Positions 5,725-14,519 of a DNA stretch of 18,317 bases are shown in pieces; the first letter of the stretch is position 1; each line of letters begins with the position of its first letter. The position numbers were made by a program, and so were the translations under genes. Source of the stretch: an uncultured Collinsella sp. (GTDB taxonomy: Bacteria; Actinomycetota; Coriobacteriia; Coriobacteriales; Coriobacteriaceae). The notes under the pieces are model-generated. The model did not search any database, was not told the origin of the DNA, and saw only the letters and a program-made list of their open reading frames with translations. The stretch is from the NCBI GenBank assembly GCA_902496455.1, contig CABVAY010000037.1:1-18317 (forward strand), given 5' to 3'.

Positions 5725-7080
5725 ATGTCTGCTATTGATATTGTGCTTGTTGTGATCGCCTTGGTGGCGGTGGGGGTTGCTGTGGCTTGTGCCCTCCAGC
5801 TCAAGAGCCTGCGTGCCGAGTTGCGGGAGCGTGGCGACAGTAGCGTGGAAACGCTGGCAGCACTCGAGCAGGCCAACAACGCGCTCGATGCCCTGAACGT
5901 CGCGCTGGCCGAAACTCGCCGCACGGCCAATGCCATCGCGCAGCAGCAGACGACAGATGCGGCCGTGGAGCAGCAACGTTACCTGACCATCGCACGTGAG
6001 TTTTCGCAAGCTGGTGACCGGATGGATGACCTGCGCCGCGAGACGGCCCAACAGCTCGGTGCCAACCGCGAGGGCATCGAGCACCGCCTGGACAAGGTGC
6101 GCGAGACGGTCGATGCCCAGCTGGGCGCCATCCGCAAAGACAACAACGTGCAACTCGATCAGATGCGCGCGACGGTGGACGAGAAGCTCTCCCGCACGCT
6201 CAACGATCGCCTGTCGGCATCGTTTAAGCAGGTGAGCGACCAGCTCGAGGCCGTGTACAAGGGCCTGGGCGACATGCAGTCCATCGCCACCGGCGTGGGC
6301 GACCTTAAGCGCGTGCTGGGCAACGTGAAGGCGCGTGGCATTTTGGGCGAGGTGCAGCTGGGTGCAATTCTGGCGGACATCCTTACACCCGACCAGTATC
6401 TGGAAAACGTCGCCACCAAGCCCGGCGCCTCGGAGCGCGTTGAGTTTGCCGTCAAGCTGCCGGTGGACGAGGGCGACTCCGTGCTGCTGCCGATTGACTC
6501 CAAGTTTCCGGGCGACGCGTACGAGCATCTGCTCGACGCCCAGGAGTCGGGTGACGCTGAGGCCGTCGCCGCAGCGCGTAAGACGCTCGACACCATGGTT
6601 AAGCGCGAGGCTAAGGACATCTGCGAAAAGTACCTGAGTGTGCCGGCAACGACCAACTTTGGCATCATGTTCGTGCCGTTTGAAGGACTGTACGCCGAGG
6701 TCGTCAGCCGCTCCGGGCTTATCGAGACCCTGGGCCGCGACTATCACGTCAACGTTGCCGGCCCTAGCACCATGGCGGCCATTCTCAACAGCCTGCAGAT
6801 GAGTTACCAAACGTTTAAGCTGCAAAAACGCACCGATGACGTGCTGCGCGTGCTCTCCGCCGTCAAGGCCGAGCTGCCGCGCTATCAAAAGGCGCTGCGC
6901 CGCGCCCAGCAGCAGATCGAGACCGCGGGCAAAACGGTCGAGGGCATCATCACCACGCGCACCAACGTCATGGAGCGCAAGCTCAAGGACATCGACGCCC
7001 TGGAAGATGCCGAGGAGGCCGACGAGATTTTGGGGCTCACATCCGCGGAGCTGCTCGCAGGCCAAAAAGACGAGGACTAA
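5725..7080 (+). CDS. rmuC: DNA recombination protein RmuC
   Basis: The 451-aa protein has an N-terminal membrane segment (about 5-24), a long coiled coil (about 25-195) and the RmuC nuclease-like domain (about 200-400). Visible family motifs are GILGEVQL (205-212), where most RmuC proteins have Trp in GxWGE, and IDSKFP (257-262), the usual iDAKFP with its likely catalytic Asp and Lys. RmuC limits inversions and rearrangements at inverted repeats and is thought to process DNA. ATG 5725 has GGAG 3 bases upstream; the GTG at 5692 has no site and would put charged residues before the membrane segment. It follows the HTH gene by 51 bases. Confidence 0.93.
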   Translation: MSAIDIVLVVIALVAVGVAVACALQLKSLRAELRERGDSSVETLAALEQANNALDALNVALAETRRTANAIAQQQTTDAAVEQQRYLTIAREFSQAGDRMDDLRRETAQQLGANREGIEHRLDKVRETVDAQLGAIRKDNNVQLDQMRATVDEKLSRTLNDRLSASFKQVSDQLEAVYKGLGDMQSIATGVGDLKRVLGNVKARGILGEVQLGAILADILTPDQYLENVATKPGASERVEFAVKLPVDEGDSVLLPIDSKFPGDAYEHLLDAQESGDAEAVAAARKTLDTMVKREAKDICEKYLSVPATTNFGIMFVPFEGLYAEVVSRSGLIETLGRDYHVNVAGPSTMAAILNSLQMSYQTFKLQKRTDDVLRVLSAVKAELPRYQKALRRAQQQIETAGKTVEGIITTRTNVMERKLKDIDALEDAEEADEILGLTSAELLAGQKDED

Positions 7081-7207
7081 TTGCAACAAGACGGTGGGGC
7101 GCCGGCGTAAACGCGGGTGCCCCGCTGCTTTTCGCATCGCGCTTGCCTGAAGCGCGTTTCAATGTGCAACAATGGCGTTTCGCCCTATCAGACGCGAAAG
7201 GAAGCCC

Positions 7208-9004
7208 ATGTCCCAGAGAAGCACCAGCCCGCTCAGCCGCTCCACCGTGCGCCGCACGCTACAGCGTTTTTGGGACGTCACGCGCACGCAGCCGCTGATT
7301 GTCTTTCTCTCGGTGTTCTCGTCGGCGGGCTACATCTTTTTGCTGACGTTTGCCAATACCTATGTGATGGCCCTCATTGTCGACCGCGTTCAAGCCGGTC
7401 CCGTGGCGGGTGACCAGGTGTTTGAGGTCTTCGGCCCCTATATCCTGGCGCTCGTACTCGTTAACCTGGTGGGTCAGATCCTCTCCAAGCTACAGGACTA
7501 CACCGTCTACAAGCTCGAGATCGCAGGCAACTATCACCTGGCGCGTCTATGCTTCGACACGCTCTCCAACCAATCCATGACATTTCACACCAGCCGCTTT
7601 GGCGGATCGCTCGTGAGCCAGACGAGCCGTTTTATGAGCGGCTATACGGGGCTGGTGGACGTGACGGTGTATTCGCTCATCCCCACCATCACCTCGGTCA
7701 TCTGCACGGTGGCGGCGCTCGCCCCGGTGGTGCCCACATTTACCGTGATCCTGGTGTGCATCATGGCCGTCTACATCGCGTTTGTCTGGCTTATGTACAA
7801 GCGCATCATGCCGCTTTCGGCCGCGACGTCCGCCGCGCAGAACAAGCTCTCGGGCGTGCTCTCCGACGCGGTCACGAACATCTTGGCCGTCAAGACCTGC
7901 GGGCGCGAGGACTTTGAACGCGATCTGTTCGACGCCGCTGATCGTGCCGCGCGCGATGCCGAAACGGTCTCGATGCACGCCATGATGCAGCGCAACTTTA
8001 CGACTTCGGGTCTTATCGTCATCACCATGGCCGTGGTGAGTGTGTTCGTGGCGGGCGGCAACGCGTGGTTTGGCATCTCGGCCGGCTCGCTCGTCATGAT
8101 CTTTACCTACACCTATAACCTCACCATGCGCCTAAACTACGTAAGCTCCATGATGCAGCGCATTAACCGCGCACTGGGCGATGCGGCCGAGATGACGCGC
8201 GTGCTGGACGAGCCACGTTTGGTGGCAGATGACCCGGACGCCCCTGAGCTCAAAGTGACCGAGGGCGCGATTGATTTTGAGCAGCTGAGCTTTGCGTACC
8301 GTGACGCTGCAGCGGGCGAGAGCGTGTTCGATGACCTGACACTTCATGTGGCGGCGGGCCAGCGCGTGGGCCTGGTGGGCAAATCGGGCTCGGGTAAGAC
8401 GACGCTCACCAAGCTGCTGCTGCGCCTGGACGATGTTCAGGGCGGCCGCGTGCTCGTGGACGGTCAGGATGTCTCGCGCTGCACACAGCAGAGCCTGCGC
8501 CGCCAGGTTGCCTACGTGCCGCAGGAGGCGTTGCTGTTCCACCGCTCCATTCGCGAAAACATTGCCTACGGTCGTCCCGACGCCACTGATGGGCAGATTC
8601 GCGAGGCCGCGCGCCTGGCCAACGCTCTGGAGTTTATCGACCGCTTGCCTCGTGGCTTTGGCACCATGGTGGGCGAGCGCGGCGTCAAGCTCTCGGGCGT
8701 CCAGCGTCAGCGCGTGGCTATCGCCCGTGCCATCCTAACCGACGCGCCGATTCTAGTGCTCGACGAGGCGACCTCTGCCCTCGACAGCGAGTCCGAGGCG
8801 CTGGTGCAGGAGGCGCTCGAAAACCTGATGCGTGGACGCACCTCCATTGTGGTGGCGCACCGCCTGTCCACCGTGGCGGCGCTTGACCGCATTGTGGTGC
8901 TGGCCGATGGCGAGATCGTTGAGGACGGCACGCATGCGCAGCTCGTCGAGGCGGGTGGCGGGAGCCTGTGGAGCCGTCAGACCGGCGCATTCTTGGAGGC
9001 GTAA
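7208..9004 (+). CDS. ABC exporter, fused transmembrane and ATPase domains
   Basis: At 598 aa this is a typical half-transporter (MsbA/ABCB type) with a six-helix transmembrane domain (about 25-320) and an ATPase domain (about 345-598). Walker A is GKSGSGKTT (391-399), the Q-loop is in YVPQEALLF, Walker B is VLDEA with D519 and catalytic E520, and the H-loop His is H551. The signature reads LSGVQ (495-499) rather than LSGGQ. In a homodimer this substitution would affect both ATP sites. ATG 7208 is chosen for AAAGGA (7197-7202); ATG 7172 lacks a site. The substrate cannot be read from sequence; lipids, peptides or drugs are all possible. No partner half-transporter is adjacent. Confidence 0.93.
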   Translation: MSQRSTSPLSRSTVRRTLQRFWDVTRTQPLIVFLSVFSSAGYIFLLTFANTYVMALIVDRVQAGPVAGDQVFEVFGPYILALVLVNLVGQILSKLQDYTVYKLEIAGNYHLARLCFDTLSNQSMTFHTSRFGGSLVSQTSRFMSGYTGLVDVTVYSLIPTITSVICTVAALAPVVPTFTVILVCIMAVYIAFVWLMYKRIMPLSAATSAAQNKLSGVLSDAVTNILAVKTCGREDFERDLFDAADRAARDAETVSMHAMMQRNFTTSGLIVITMAVVSVFVAGGNAWFGISAGSLVMIFTYTYNLTMRLNYVSSMMQRINRALGDAAEMTRVLDEPRLVADDPDAPELKVTEGAIDFEQLSFAYRDAAAGESVFDDLTLHVAAGQRVGLVGKSGSGKTTLTKLLLRLDDVQGGRVLVDGQDVSRCTQQSLRRQVAYVPQEALLFHRSIRENIAYGRPDATDGQIREAARLANALEFIDRLPRGFGTMVGERGVKLSGVQRQRVAIARAILTDAPILVLDEATSALDSESEALVQEALENLMRGRTSIVVAHRLSTVAALDRIVVLADGEIVEDGTHAQLVEAGGGSLWSRQTGAFLEA

Positions 9005-9067
9005 GCGTCTCGGACGTGGGACAATTGTGCCCATAAGTTTATTGTGCCGTTGAGCCGAGGAGTCGTT

Positions 9068-9733
9068 ATGCCACGCGAGACCAATGCCGCCAAGCGCGAG
9101 CGCGCCGTTGAGGTGTGCGAGCGCCTCAACCGTCGCTATGGCCCGGTCGAGTGCTTTTTGGACCACGAGAATCCCTTCCGCCTGCTGATCGCGGTGCTGC
9201 TCTCGGCGCAAACGACCGATGCGCAGGTCAACAAGGTGACGCCGCGGCTGTTTGCCCAGTGGCCCACGCCCGAGGCCATGGCACAGGCGAGCGTGGCTGA
9301 CGTGGCAGACACCATCAAGTCACTCGGCTTCTACAAGAGCAAAGCCAAGCATGCCGTCGAGGCCGCGCAGATGATCGTCGCCGACTATGGCGGCGAGGTG
9401 CCGGCCGACATGAAGGAGCTCGTGAAGCTGCCGGGCGTGGGACGCAAGACGGCGAACATCGTGCTCAACGTGGGGTATGGCATCGTGGAGGGCATTGCGG
9501 TGGACACGCACGTCAACCGCATTGCGCACCGCCTGATGCTGAGCCCCAAGACGCATGCCAAGGAGCCGCTCAAGACCGAGCAAGATCTGCTCAAGATTTT
9601 GCCGCACGAGTATTGGGAGTCGGTCAACCATCAGTGGATCACCTTTGGTCGCGAGATCTGCGATGCCCGCAAACCCAAGTGTGACGAGTGTCCGCTGGCA
9701 GATTTGTGCCCCAGCGTGCGCGTAGCGGGGTAG
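9068..9733 (+). CDS. nth: Endonuclease III (DNA glycosylase/AP lyase)
   Basis: The 221-aa protein is of standard length. The helix-hairpin-helix LPGVGRKTAN (121-130) contains catalytic Lys127, and VDTHV contains catalytic Asp146. The Fe-S motif is C198-x6-C205-x2-C208-x5-C214, exactly the family pattern. It removes oxidised pyrimidines and nicks the AP site in base-excision repair. GAGGAG (9057-9062) lies 5 bases before ATG 9068. Unlike the MutY-like paralog at 1138, all catalytic and cluster residues are intact. Confidence 0.97.
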   Translation: MPRETNAAKRERAVEVCERLNRRYGPVECFLDHENPFRLLIAVLLSAQTTDAQVNKVTPRLFAQWPTPEAMAQASVADVADTIKSLGFYKSKAKHAVEAAQMIVADYGGEVPADMKELVKLPGVGRKTANIVLNVGYGIVEGIAVDTHVNRIAHRLMLSPKTHAKEPLKTEQDLLKILPHEYWESVNHQWITFGREICDARKPKCDECPLADLCPSVRVAG

Positions 9734-9738
9734 GGCGG

Positions 9739-9762
9739 AACGCATTTTCGTCTGGCGTTTTT
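9739..9762 (+). terminator. Weak terminator after nth
   Basis: AACGC (9739-9743) pairs with GCGTT (9755-9759), and the stem runs into a T6 tract (9758-9763). The 5-bp stem is short, so read-through toward mfd is likely. Confidence 0.3.
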
Positions 9763-9775
9763 TGCGGGGCTGGGT

Positions 9776-9864
9776 TTGTCCTTGAGCCGGAGTCCTCTCC
9801 ATGCGCTACCATGACAGACAATGTATTTGACGTACGACCCGCCGAGCTTGCCCCGGCGGGCTTT
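9776..9864 (+). promoter_or_regulatory. mfd leader: candidate promoter and terminator-like hairpin
   Basis: A weak promoter, TTGAGC (9782-9787) and TACCAT (9807-9812) with a 19-base spacer, would start transcription near 9818. The leader then contains CCCGCCG (9838-9844), a 9-base loop and CGGCGGG (9854-9860), followed by CTTTT. This hairpin sits only 19 bases before the mfd ribosome site. It is either the terminator of nth or an attenuator in the mfd leader; sequence alone does not decide. Confidence 0.4.
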
Positions 9865-9890
9865 TGGCGTTGCGATGCCGGAGGAACAGC

Positions 9891-12800
9891 ATGCTCATTC
9901 ACCGTATAGCCGCGCAGCTCTACACTGCCGAGGCGCTGCAGACCGTCGAGGCCGGACTCGATGCCGGCGAGGACGTGACGCTGGCCGTGTCGCAGTCGGG
10001 CCGCACGCTTATGGCGGCCGCTCAGTTTGCGCGCCGTCCGCGCCCGACGGTCTACATTGTGAGTGGCGAGGATGCGGCCGATCGCGCCGCGCGCAGCCTT
10101 GCCGCCTACGTGGGCCTGGCGCACGTGTGCCGTTTTCCCGAGCGCAAGGACTATCCGTGGCGCGAGCAGGCGCCCGACGATGCCGTGGTGGCGCAGCGCT
10201 GCGAGGCTCTGGGGCGCATCGTGCGCGGGGACAACTGCATCATGGTTGCCTCGGCCCGCGCGCTGCTGCGCTGCGTGCCGCCGGTCGAGAGCCGCTATTG
10301 GGAGTCCACGACCTTTGCGGTGGGCGAGGAGATTCCTTTTGATGAGGTGCCGCAGCGCCTAGTGGGCATGGGCTACACCAATGCCGGCGCCGCCGACGCG
10401 CCCGGTCTGTTCCGCGTGCACGGCGACACCGTCGAGGTGTTTCCCGCGCAGGAAAAAGCGCCCGTGCGCATTGAGTTCTTTGGCGACGAGATCGACCGCA
10501 TCCGTCGCATGGTGAGCTCAACGGGGCAGACCATCGGTAACGAAGACAGCATCGAGATCTTCCCCTGCCGTGAGCTGGCGCTTACCGACGAGGCCGTCCA
10601 CAACATGCATGTGGCGCTCTATCGCGCCAGCCAGGACGACAGCAAGCTGGCCGCATTGCTCGAGATGGTGGATGCGCGCATCGTTACACCCGAGCTCGAC
10701 CGCTTTTTGCCGGTAATGTACGGCCAGACCGTGAGCCCGCTGGCGCACGTGAGCGGCAAGGCGCTCGTGGTGCTGTCCGAGCCGCGCTCGCTGTTCGACG
10801 ATTGCCTGCGTGCCTACGAGGATATCGAGGCGCGTGCTGGCGAGGCAGGGATTGACCGGCTGGATGGCCTGTATGTACGTGCCCAGCAGCTCGATTTTGG
10901 TGCCCAGCAGCGCCTGAACTACGTGAGCCTGATTCGTGCCGGCGGCGCGGTGACGGCGGAGCTCAAGATTGAGCAGCCGGCCATTGCGGGCTCGGACAAT
11001 CGCTTTATGACGCGCATTCAGGAAGTCGTGGGCAAGCGCTACGCCTGCGTGTTTGCCATTCCCGACCGCGGTGCGCGCGAGTCGATGGAGCTCACCTTTG
11101 GCGACGAGGGCATTACCTTTGAGGAGTCGCTGACCGCGGCGCCCGAAAATGCCGGTGCTATCGGCGACCGCGTGCGCGTGGCGGCGGCGGATTCTGCCGA
11201 TCGTGCCGCACGCCAGGAGGCCCACGTTTCCATTCGCGAGCGTAAGGTCGACGCGCTCAACGCCCGCTCGCTCGAGGCGGGCGCCGCGCAGGCTGCCGCC
11301 GGCGCCGCCGTGCCCACTATTTCGCGCGGACGTGTGACCTTTGTCGATGCCGCCTTGCCGCAGGGCGTGGTGGTGCCCGATGCCAACCTGGCCGTGTTCT
11401 CGATCGCCGACCTCAACGCCCGCATGGACGCCAACCGCGCGCGCAGCCGCCGCAAGGTGGACATTACGCAGATCACGTTCCCGTTTAAGCCGGGCGATTA
11501 CGTGGTGCACGCCACCCACGGCATCGCGCTCTTTAGCGAGATCGCGCGCCAGGAAGTGGGCGGCAAGGAGCGCGACTACTTTTTGCTGGAATATGCCGAC
11601 GGCGACAAGCTCTACGTGCCGCTCGAGCAGGTCGACCGCATCACACGCTATGTTGGCCCCGACGGCGACAAGCCGCGCCTGACCAGGCTCAATACCGCCG
11701 ACTGGACGCGTGCCACCAACAAGGCACGCAAGAACGCCAAAAAGCTGGCGTTTGACCTGGTCGACCTGTATACACGCCGCTCGTCGATTACCGGTATCGC
11801 CTGTCCGCCCGATACGCCCGAGCAAATCGAGATGGAGGAGAGCTTCCCCTACGACGAGACGCGTGACCAGCTGGAGGCTATCGCCGACATCAAGGCCGAC
11901 ATGGAGGCGCCCAAGCCCATGGACCGCCTGCTGTGCGGCGACGTGGGTTTCGGCAAGACCGAGGTTGCCCTGCGCGCGGCGTTTAAGTGCGTGGACTCCG
12001 GCCGTCAGGTCATGGTGCTCTGCCCCACAACCATTCTGGCCCAGCAGCACTACGAGACCTTCTTTGAGCGCTTTGCCCCGTTTGGCCTCGAGGTCGAGGT
12101 GCTCAGCCGCTTCCGCACGCCGGCGCAGCAGAAGCGCGCGCTCAAGGCGTTTGCCGAGGGCACGATCGACGTGCTCATCGGCACGCATCGTCTGCTTTCG
12201 GCCGATGTGAACCCCAAGAACCTAGGCTTGGTGATCATTGACGAGGAGCAGCGCTTTGGCGTGCAGCACAAGGAGCAGCTCAAGAACCTGCGCGAGCAGA
12301 TTGACGTGCTCACGCTTTCGGCAACGCCGATTCCGCGAACCATGCAGATGGCCACGAGCGGCGTGCGCGACATGAGCCTGATCACGACGCCGCCGACCGG
12401 GCGTCGTCCCGTGATCGTGCACGTGGGGGAGTACGACCCCGACGTGGTGAGTGCGGCGATTCGCCTGGAGGTGGGCCGCGGCGGTCAGGTGTATTACGTG
12501 TCCAATCGCGTCAAGACCATCGATGATGCCGTGGCGCGCGTGCACGAGGCCGCGCCCGAGGCGCGCGTGGGCGTGGCGCACGGCAAGATGAGCCCGCGCG
12601 AGGTCGAGGACGTGATGATCGAGTTCGCGACCAAGAAGATCGACGTGCTCATCGCCACGACCATCGTGGAGAGCGGCATCGACAACGCAACGGCCAACAC
12701 GCTGATCATCGAGGACTCGCAGCGCTTGGGCCTGGCACAGCTCTACCAGCTCAAGGGCCGTGTTGGCCGCTCGGCCACGCAGGCATACGCGTACTTTATG

Positions 12801-13523
12801 TTCCCGGGTGAGCTGCCGCTCACCGAGGAGGCTACGGCGCGTCTGACCGCGCTTTCCGAGTTCCAGGACCTGGGCAGCGGCATGCGCATCGCCATGCGCG
12901 ATCTGGAGATCCGCGGTGCCGGTTCGCTCATGGGTGCCGAGCAGCACGGCAACCTGTCGAGCGTGGGCTTTGACCTGTTTACGCAGATGCTGGGCCAGGC
13001 CGTGGCCGAGGCGCGCGGCGATGACGACGCCGGCGTGGAGGCGGCGAGCGTGGGCATCAACCTGCCGGCCGACTACTTCTTGTCCGAGGAGTACCTGCCG
13101 GCGGTGGATCAGCGCGTGCTCGTGTACCGTAAGCTCGCAGCGGCCGAGGACCTGGAGAGCATCGATGAGGTGCAGGAAGAGACCGAGGCCGCGCATGGCG
13201 AGCTGCCGCTGGCGGGACTCAACCTGTTCAATCGCGCACGAATCCGCATTCGCGGCGAGCGCCTGGGGCTCGAGAGCGTCACGCTCAGTGGCGGCCGCAT
13301 CACGTTTTTGGGCGTCGACGTGCCCAAAAAGGTGGCCTTTGAACTTAAGACCCGCTATGGCGCGGTGAACTTCCCCAAGAGCCGCAAGCTGTCGGTGCCC
13401 TACAAGGCGGGCGCCGGCGCGGGCAGCGGCCTGGGTCGCGGCCTCGACGCCAACGACGGCACCGGCCCCGTGGCCGCGGCACTCATGCTGCTGCAGCAAT
13501 TAGGCACGAGCGACGATGACTAA
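9891..13523 (+). CDS. mfd: Transcription-repair coupling factor Mfd
   Basis: The 1210-aa protein has the full Mfd order: a UvrB-like N-terminal region that binds UvrA, a CarD-like RNA-polymerase-interacting domain (about 520-620, ITFPFKPGDYVVHATHGIALF), a RecG-type SF2 motor and a C-terminal regulatory domain. Motor motifs visible are Walker A GDVGFGKTE (683-691), the DEEQ box (784-787) and GRVGRS (956-961). Mfd pushes stalled RNA polymerase off DNA and recruits UvrA for nucleotide-excision repair. ATG 9891 is supported by GGAGGA (9880-9885) five bases upstream; the ORF extends to 9864 without a better site. No truncation or missing motif was seen. It follows nth, so base- and nucleotide-excision functions are neighbours. 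Confidence 0.98.
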   Translation: MLIHRIAAQLYTAEALQTVEAGLDAGEDVTLAVSQSGRTLMAAAQFARRPRPTVYIVSGEDAADRAARSLAAYVGLAHVCRFPERKDYPWREQAPDDAVVAQRCEALGRIVRGDNCIMVASARALLRCVPPVESRYWESTTFAVGEEIPFDEVPQRLVGMGYTNAGAADAPGLFRVHGDTVEVFPAQEKAPVRIEFFGDEIDRIRRMVSSTGQTIGNEDSIEIFPCRELALTDEAVHNMHVALYRASQDDSKLAALLEMVDARIVTPELDRFLPVMYGQTVSPLAHVSGKALVVLSEPRSLFDDCLRAYEDIEARAGEAGIDRLDGLYVRAQQLDFGAQQRLNYVSLIRAGGAVTAELKIEQPAIAGSDNRFMTRIQEVVGKRYACVFAIPDRGARESMELTFGDEGITFEESLTAAPENAGAIGDRVRVAAADSADRAARQEAHVSIRERKVDALNARSLEAGAAQAAAGAAVPTISRGRVTFVDAALPQGVVVPDANLAVFSIADLNARMDANRARSRRKVDITQITFPFKPGDYVVHATHGIALFSEIARQEVGGKERDYFLLEYADGDKLYVPLEQVDRITRYVGPDGDKPRLTRLNTADWTRATNKARKNAKKLAFDLVDLYTRRSSITGIACPPDTPEQIEMEESFPYDETRDQLEAIADIKADMEAPKPMDRLLCGDVGFGKTEVALRAAFKCVDSGRQVMVLCPTTILAQQHYETFFERFAPFGLEVEVLSRFRTPAQQKRALKAFAEGTIDVLIGTHRLLSADVNPKNLGLVIIDEEQRFGVQHKEQLKNLREQIDVLTLSATPIPRTMQMATSGVRDMSLITTPPTGRRPVIVHVGEYDPDVVSAAIRLEVGRGGQVYYVSNRVKTIDDAVARVHEAAPEARVGVAHGKMSPREVEDVMIEFATKKIDVLIATTIVESGIDNATANTLIIEDSQRLGLAQLYQLKGRVGRSATQAYAYFMFPGELPLTEEATARLTALSEFQDLGSGMRIAMRDLEIRGAGSLMGAEQHGNLSSVGFDLFTQMLGQAVAEARGDDDAGVEAASVGINLPADYFLSEEYLPAVDQRVLVYRKLAAAEDLESIDEVQEETEAAHGELPLAGLNLFNRARIRIRGERLGLESVTLSGGRITFLGVDVPKKVAFELKTRYGAVNFPKSRKLSVPYKAGAGAGSGLGRGLDANDGTGPVAAALMLLQQLGTSDDD

Positions 13524-13534
13524 CAAGTAGGGGC

Positions 13535-13574
13535 GTGGCGGGGCATAGCTACCAGTTGTTCTTTGCCCCGCCAC
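13535..13574. other. Hairpin downstream of mfd
   Basis: GTGGCGGGGCA (13535-13545) pairs perfectly with TGCCCCGCCAC (13564-13574) across an 18-base loop. No T-run follows on either strand, so it is not a standard terminator. It could be a 3'-end stabilising or rho-dependent structure. It does not share the loop or linker of the repeats at 2719 and 3621. Confidence 0.6.
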
Positions 13575-13610
13575 CTCGCAGGTTGATTCCAGCCCCATCG
13601 AAAGGAAAGC

Positions 13611-14474
13611 ATGTTCGGATACATCTATAAGAAAGATGTCGCTATTATCGCGGCCGTCCTGTGCCTTTGTCTGGGCGTGGGCAGCTTCTTTGATTATCAG
13701 ATCTCGAGTGCGCTGTTCAACATCGGCAGCATGTACGGTCGCTTTGTCGAGGCGGCCGGCGAGCTACCGTTTGAGCTGACGGCGAGCGTCGCGGGCGTTA
13801 TGCTCGTGCGCGCGGTGCGTTCCGACTCCAAGGCGAGCAAGTGGCTCGCTGCGCTGGGCGTTTTGATCAACGTGGGTCTGGTCGGCTACGAGATTATCGG
13901 ATCGCTGCGCGTCGGCGGCAAGCTTATTGCGTTTCAGCTGGTTCTGACGTTTGCGTTGGTCATCGCAGCCAACTTCATCGCCTACCGCCTCACGCGCACG
14001 ACCGAGCCCGACGAGCTTGCGCGCTGGGCGTTGATGGTGCTGGCCGTGTGGGTCGCTCAGGCCATCATCCTCAACGTCATTGTTAAGCCGTTATGGTCGC
14101 GCCCGCGCATGCGCGTGATCGAGGTCACGCCGGGGCTCAATTTTCAGCCGTGGTGGGTGATCGGCAACCCCGACAAGTGGGCCTATATCGCCGCCGGCGT
14201 GATCAAGGACGGGTTCAAGTCGTTTGCGAGCGGACACACGGCGCATGCGGCGATCGGCCTTATGCTCGCCGGGCTTCCCGCGGCAGCCTTTAAGGAAAAA
14301 CCTTCGCGTCGCCGCGTGATCTTTTGGGCGGCGGCTGTGATCGCGGCGTTCGTCGCCTTTGGGCGCATCGTGATCGGCGCGCACTTTTTGAGTGACGTGA
14401 GCTGCGGTTTTGCCCTGGTACTGGCACTTGAGTGCCTTGCCGCACGCATTGCCTATCCCAACGGCGTACAATAG
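13611..14474 (+). CDS. PAP2-family membrane phosphatase
   Basis: The 287-aa protein has about six hydrophobic segments and the three PAP2 motifs: K159-x4-RPR (164-166), SGH (207-209) with nucleophile-assisting His209, and H258-x3-D262 in GRIVIGAHFLSD. Such enzymes dephosphorylate lipid phosphates, for example phosphatidic acid or undecaprenyl pyrophosphate, at the membrane. GAAAGGAAA precedes ATG 13611. The substrate cannot be told from sequence. It starts 87 bases after mfd and ends 45 bases before the threonine aldolase gene. Confidence 0.9.
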   Translation: MFGYIYKKDVAIIAAVLCLCLGVGSFFDYQISSALFNIGSMYGRFVEAAGELPFELTASVAGVMLVRAVRSDSKASKWLAALGVLINVGLVGYEIIGSLRVGGKLIAFQLVLTFALVIAANFIAYRLTRTTEPDELARWALMVLAVWVAQAIILNVIVKPLWSRPRMRVIEVTPGLNFQPWWVIGNPDKWAYIAAGVIKDGFKSFASGHTAHAAIGLMLAGLPAAAFKEKPSRRRVIFWAAAVIAAFVAFGRIVIGAHFLSDVSCGFALVLALECLAARIAYPNGVQ

Positions 14475-14519
14475 CCCCGTTTGAATCATCTGGCCGATAC
14501 CCGGTAAGAGAGGATTGCC

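Noticed and set aside
5575..7137. 520-aa minus-strand open frame opposite rmuC
   Set aside because: The translation has no recognisable domain and mirrors the codon pattern of rmuC, which is certain.
10518..13499. Two long minus-strand frames opposite mfd (10518-12188 and 12222-13499)
   Set aside because: His/Leu/Arg/Gly-rich shadows of a complete, motif-intact mfd.
13535..13574. Third copy of the 3'-UTR element after mfd
   Set aside because: There is a hairpin, but it has neither the conserved loop core, the CAGAAAAGCTGATAA linker, nor the terminal T-run hairpin.
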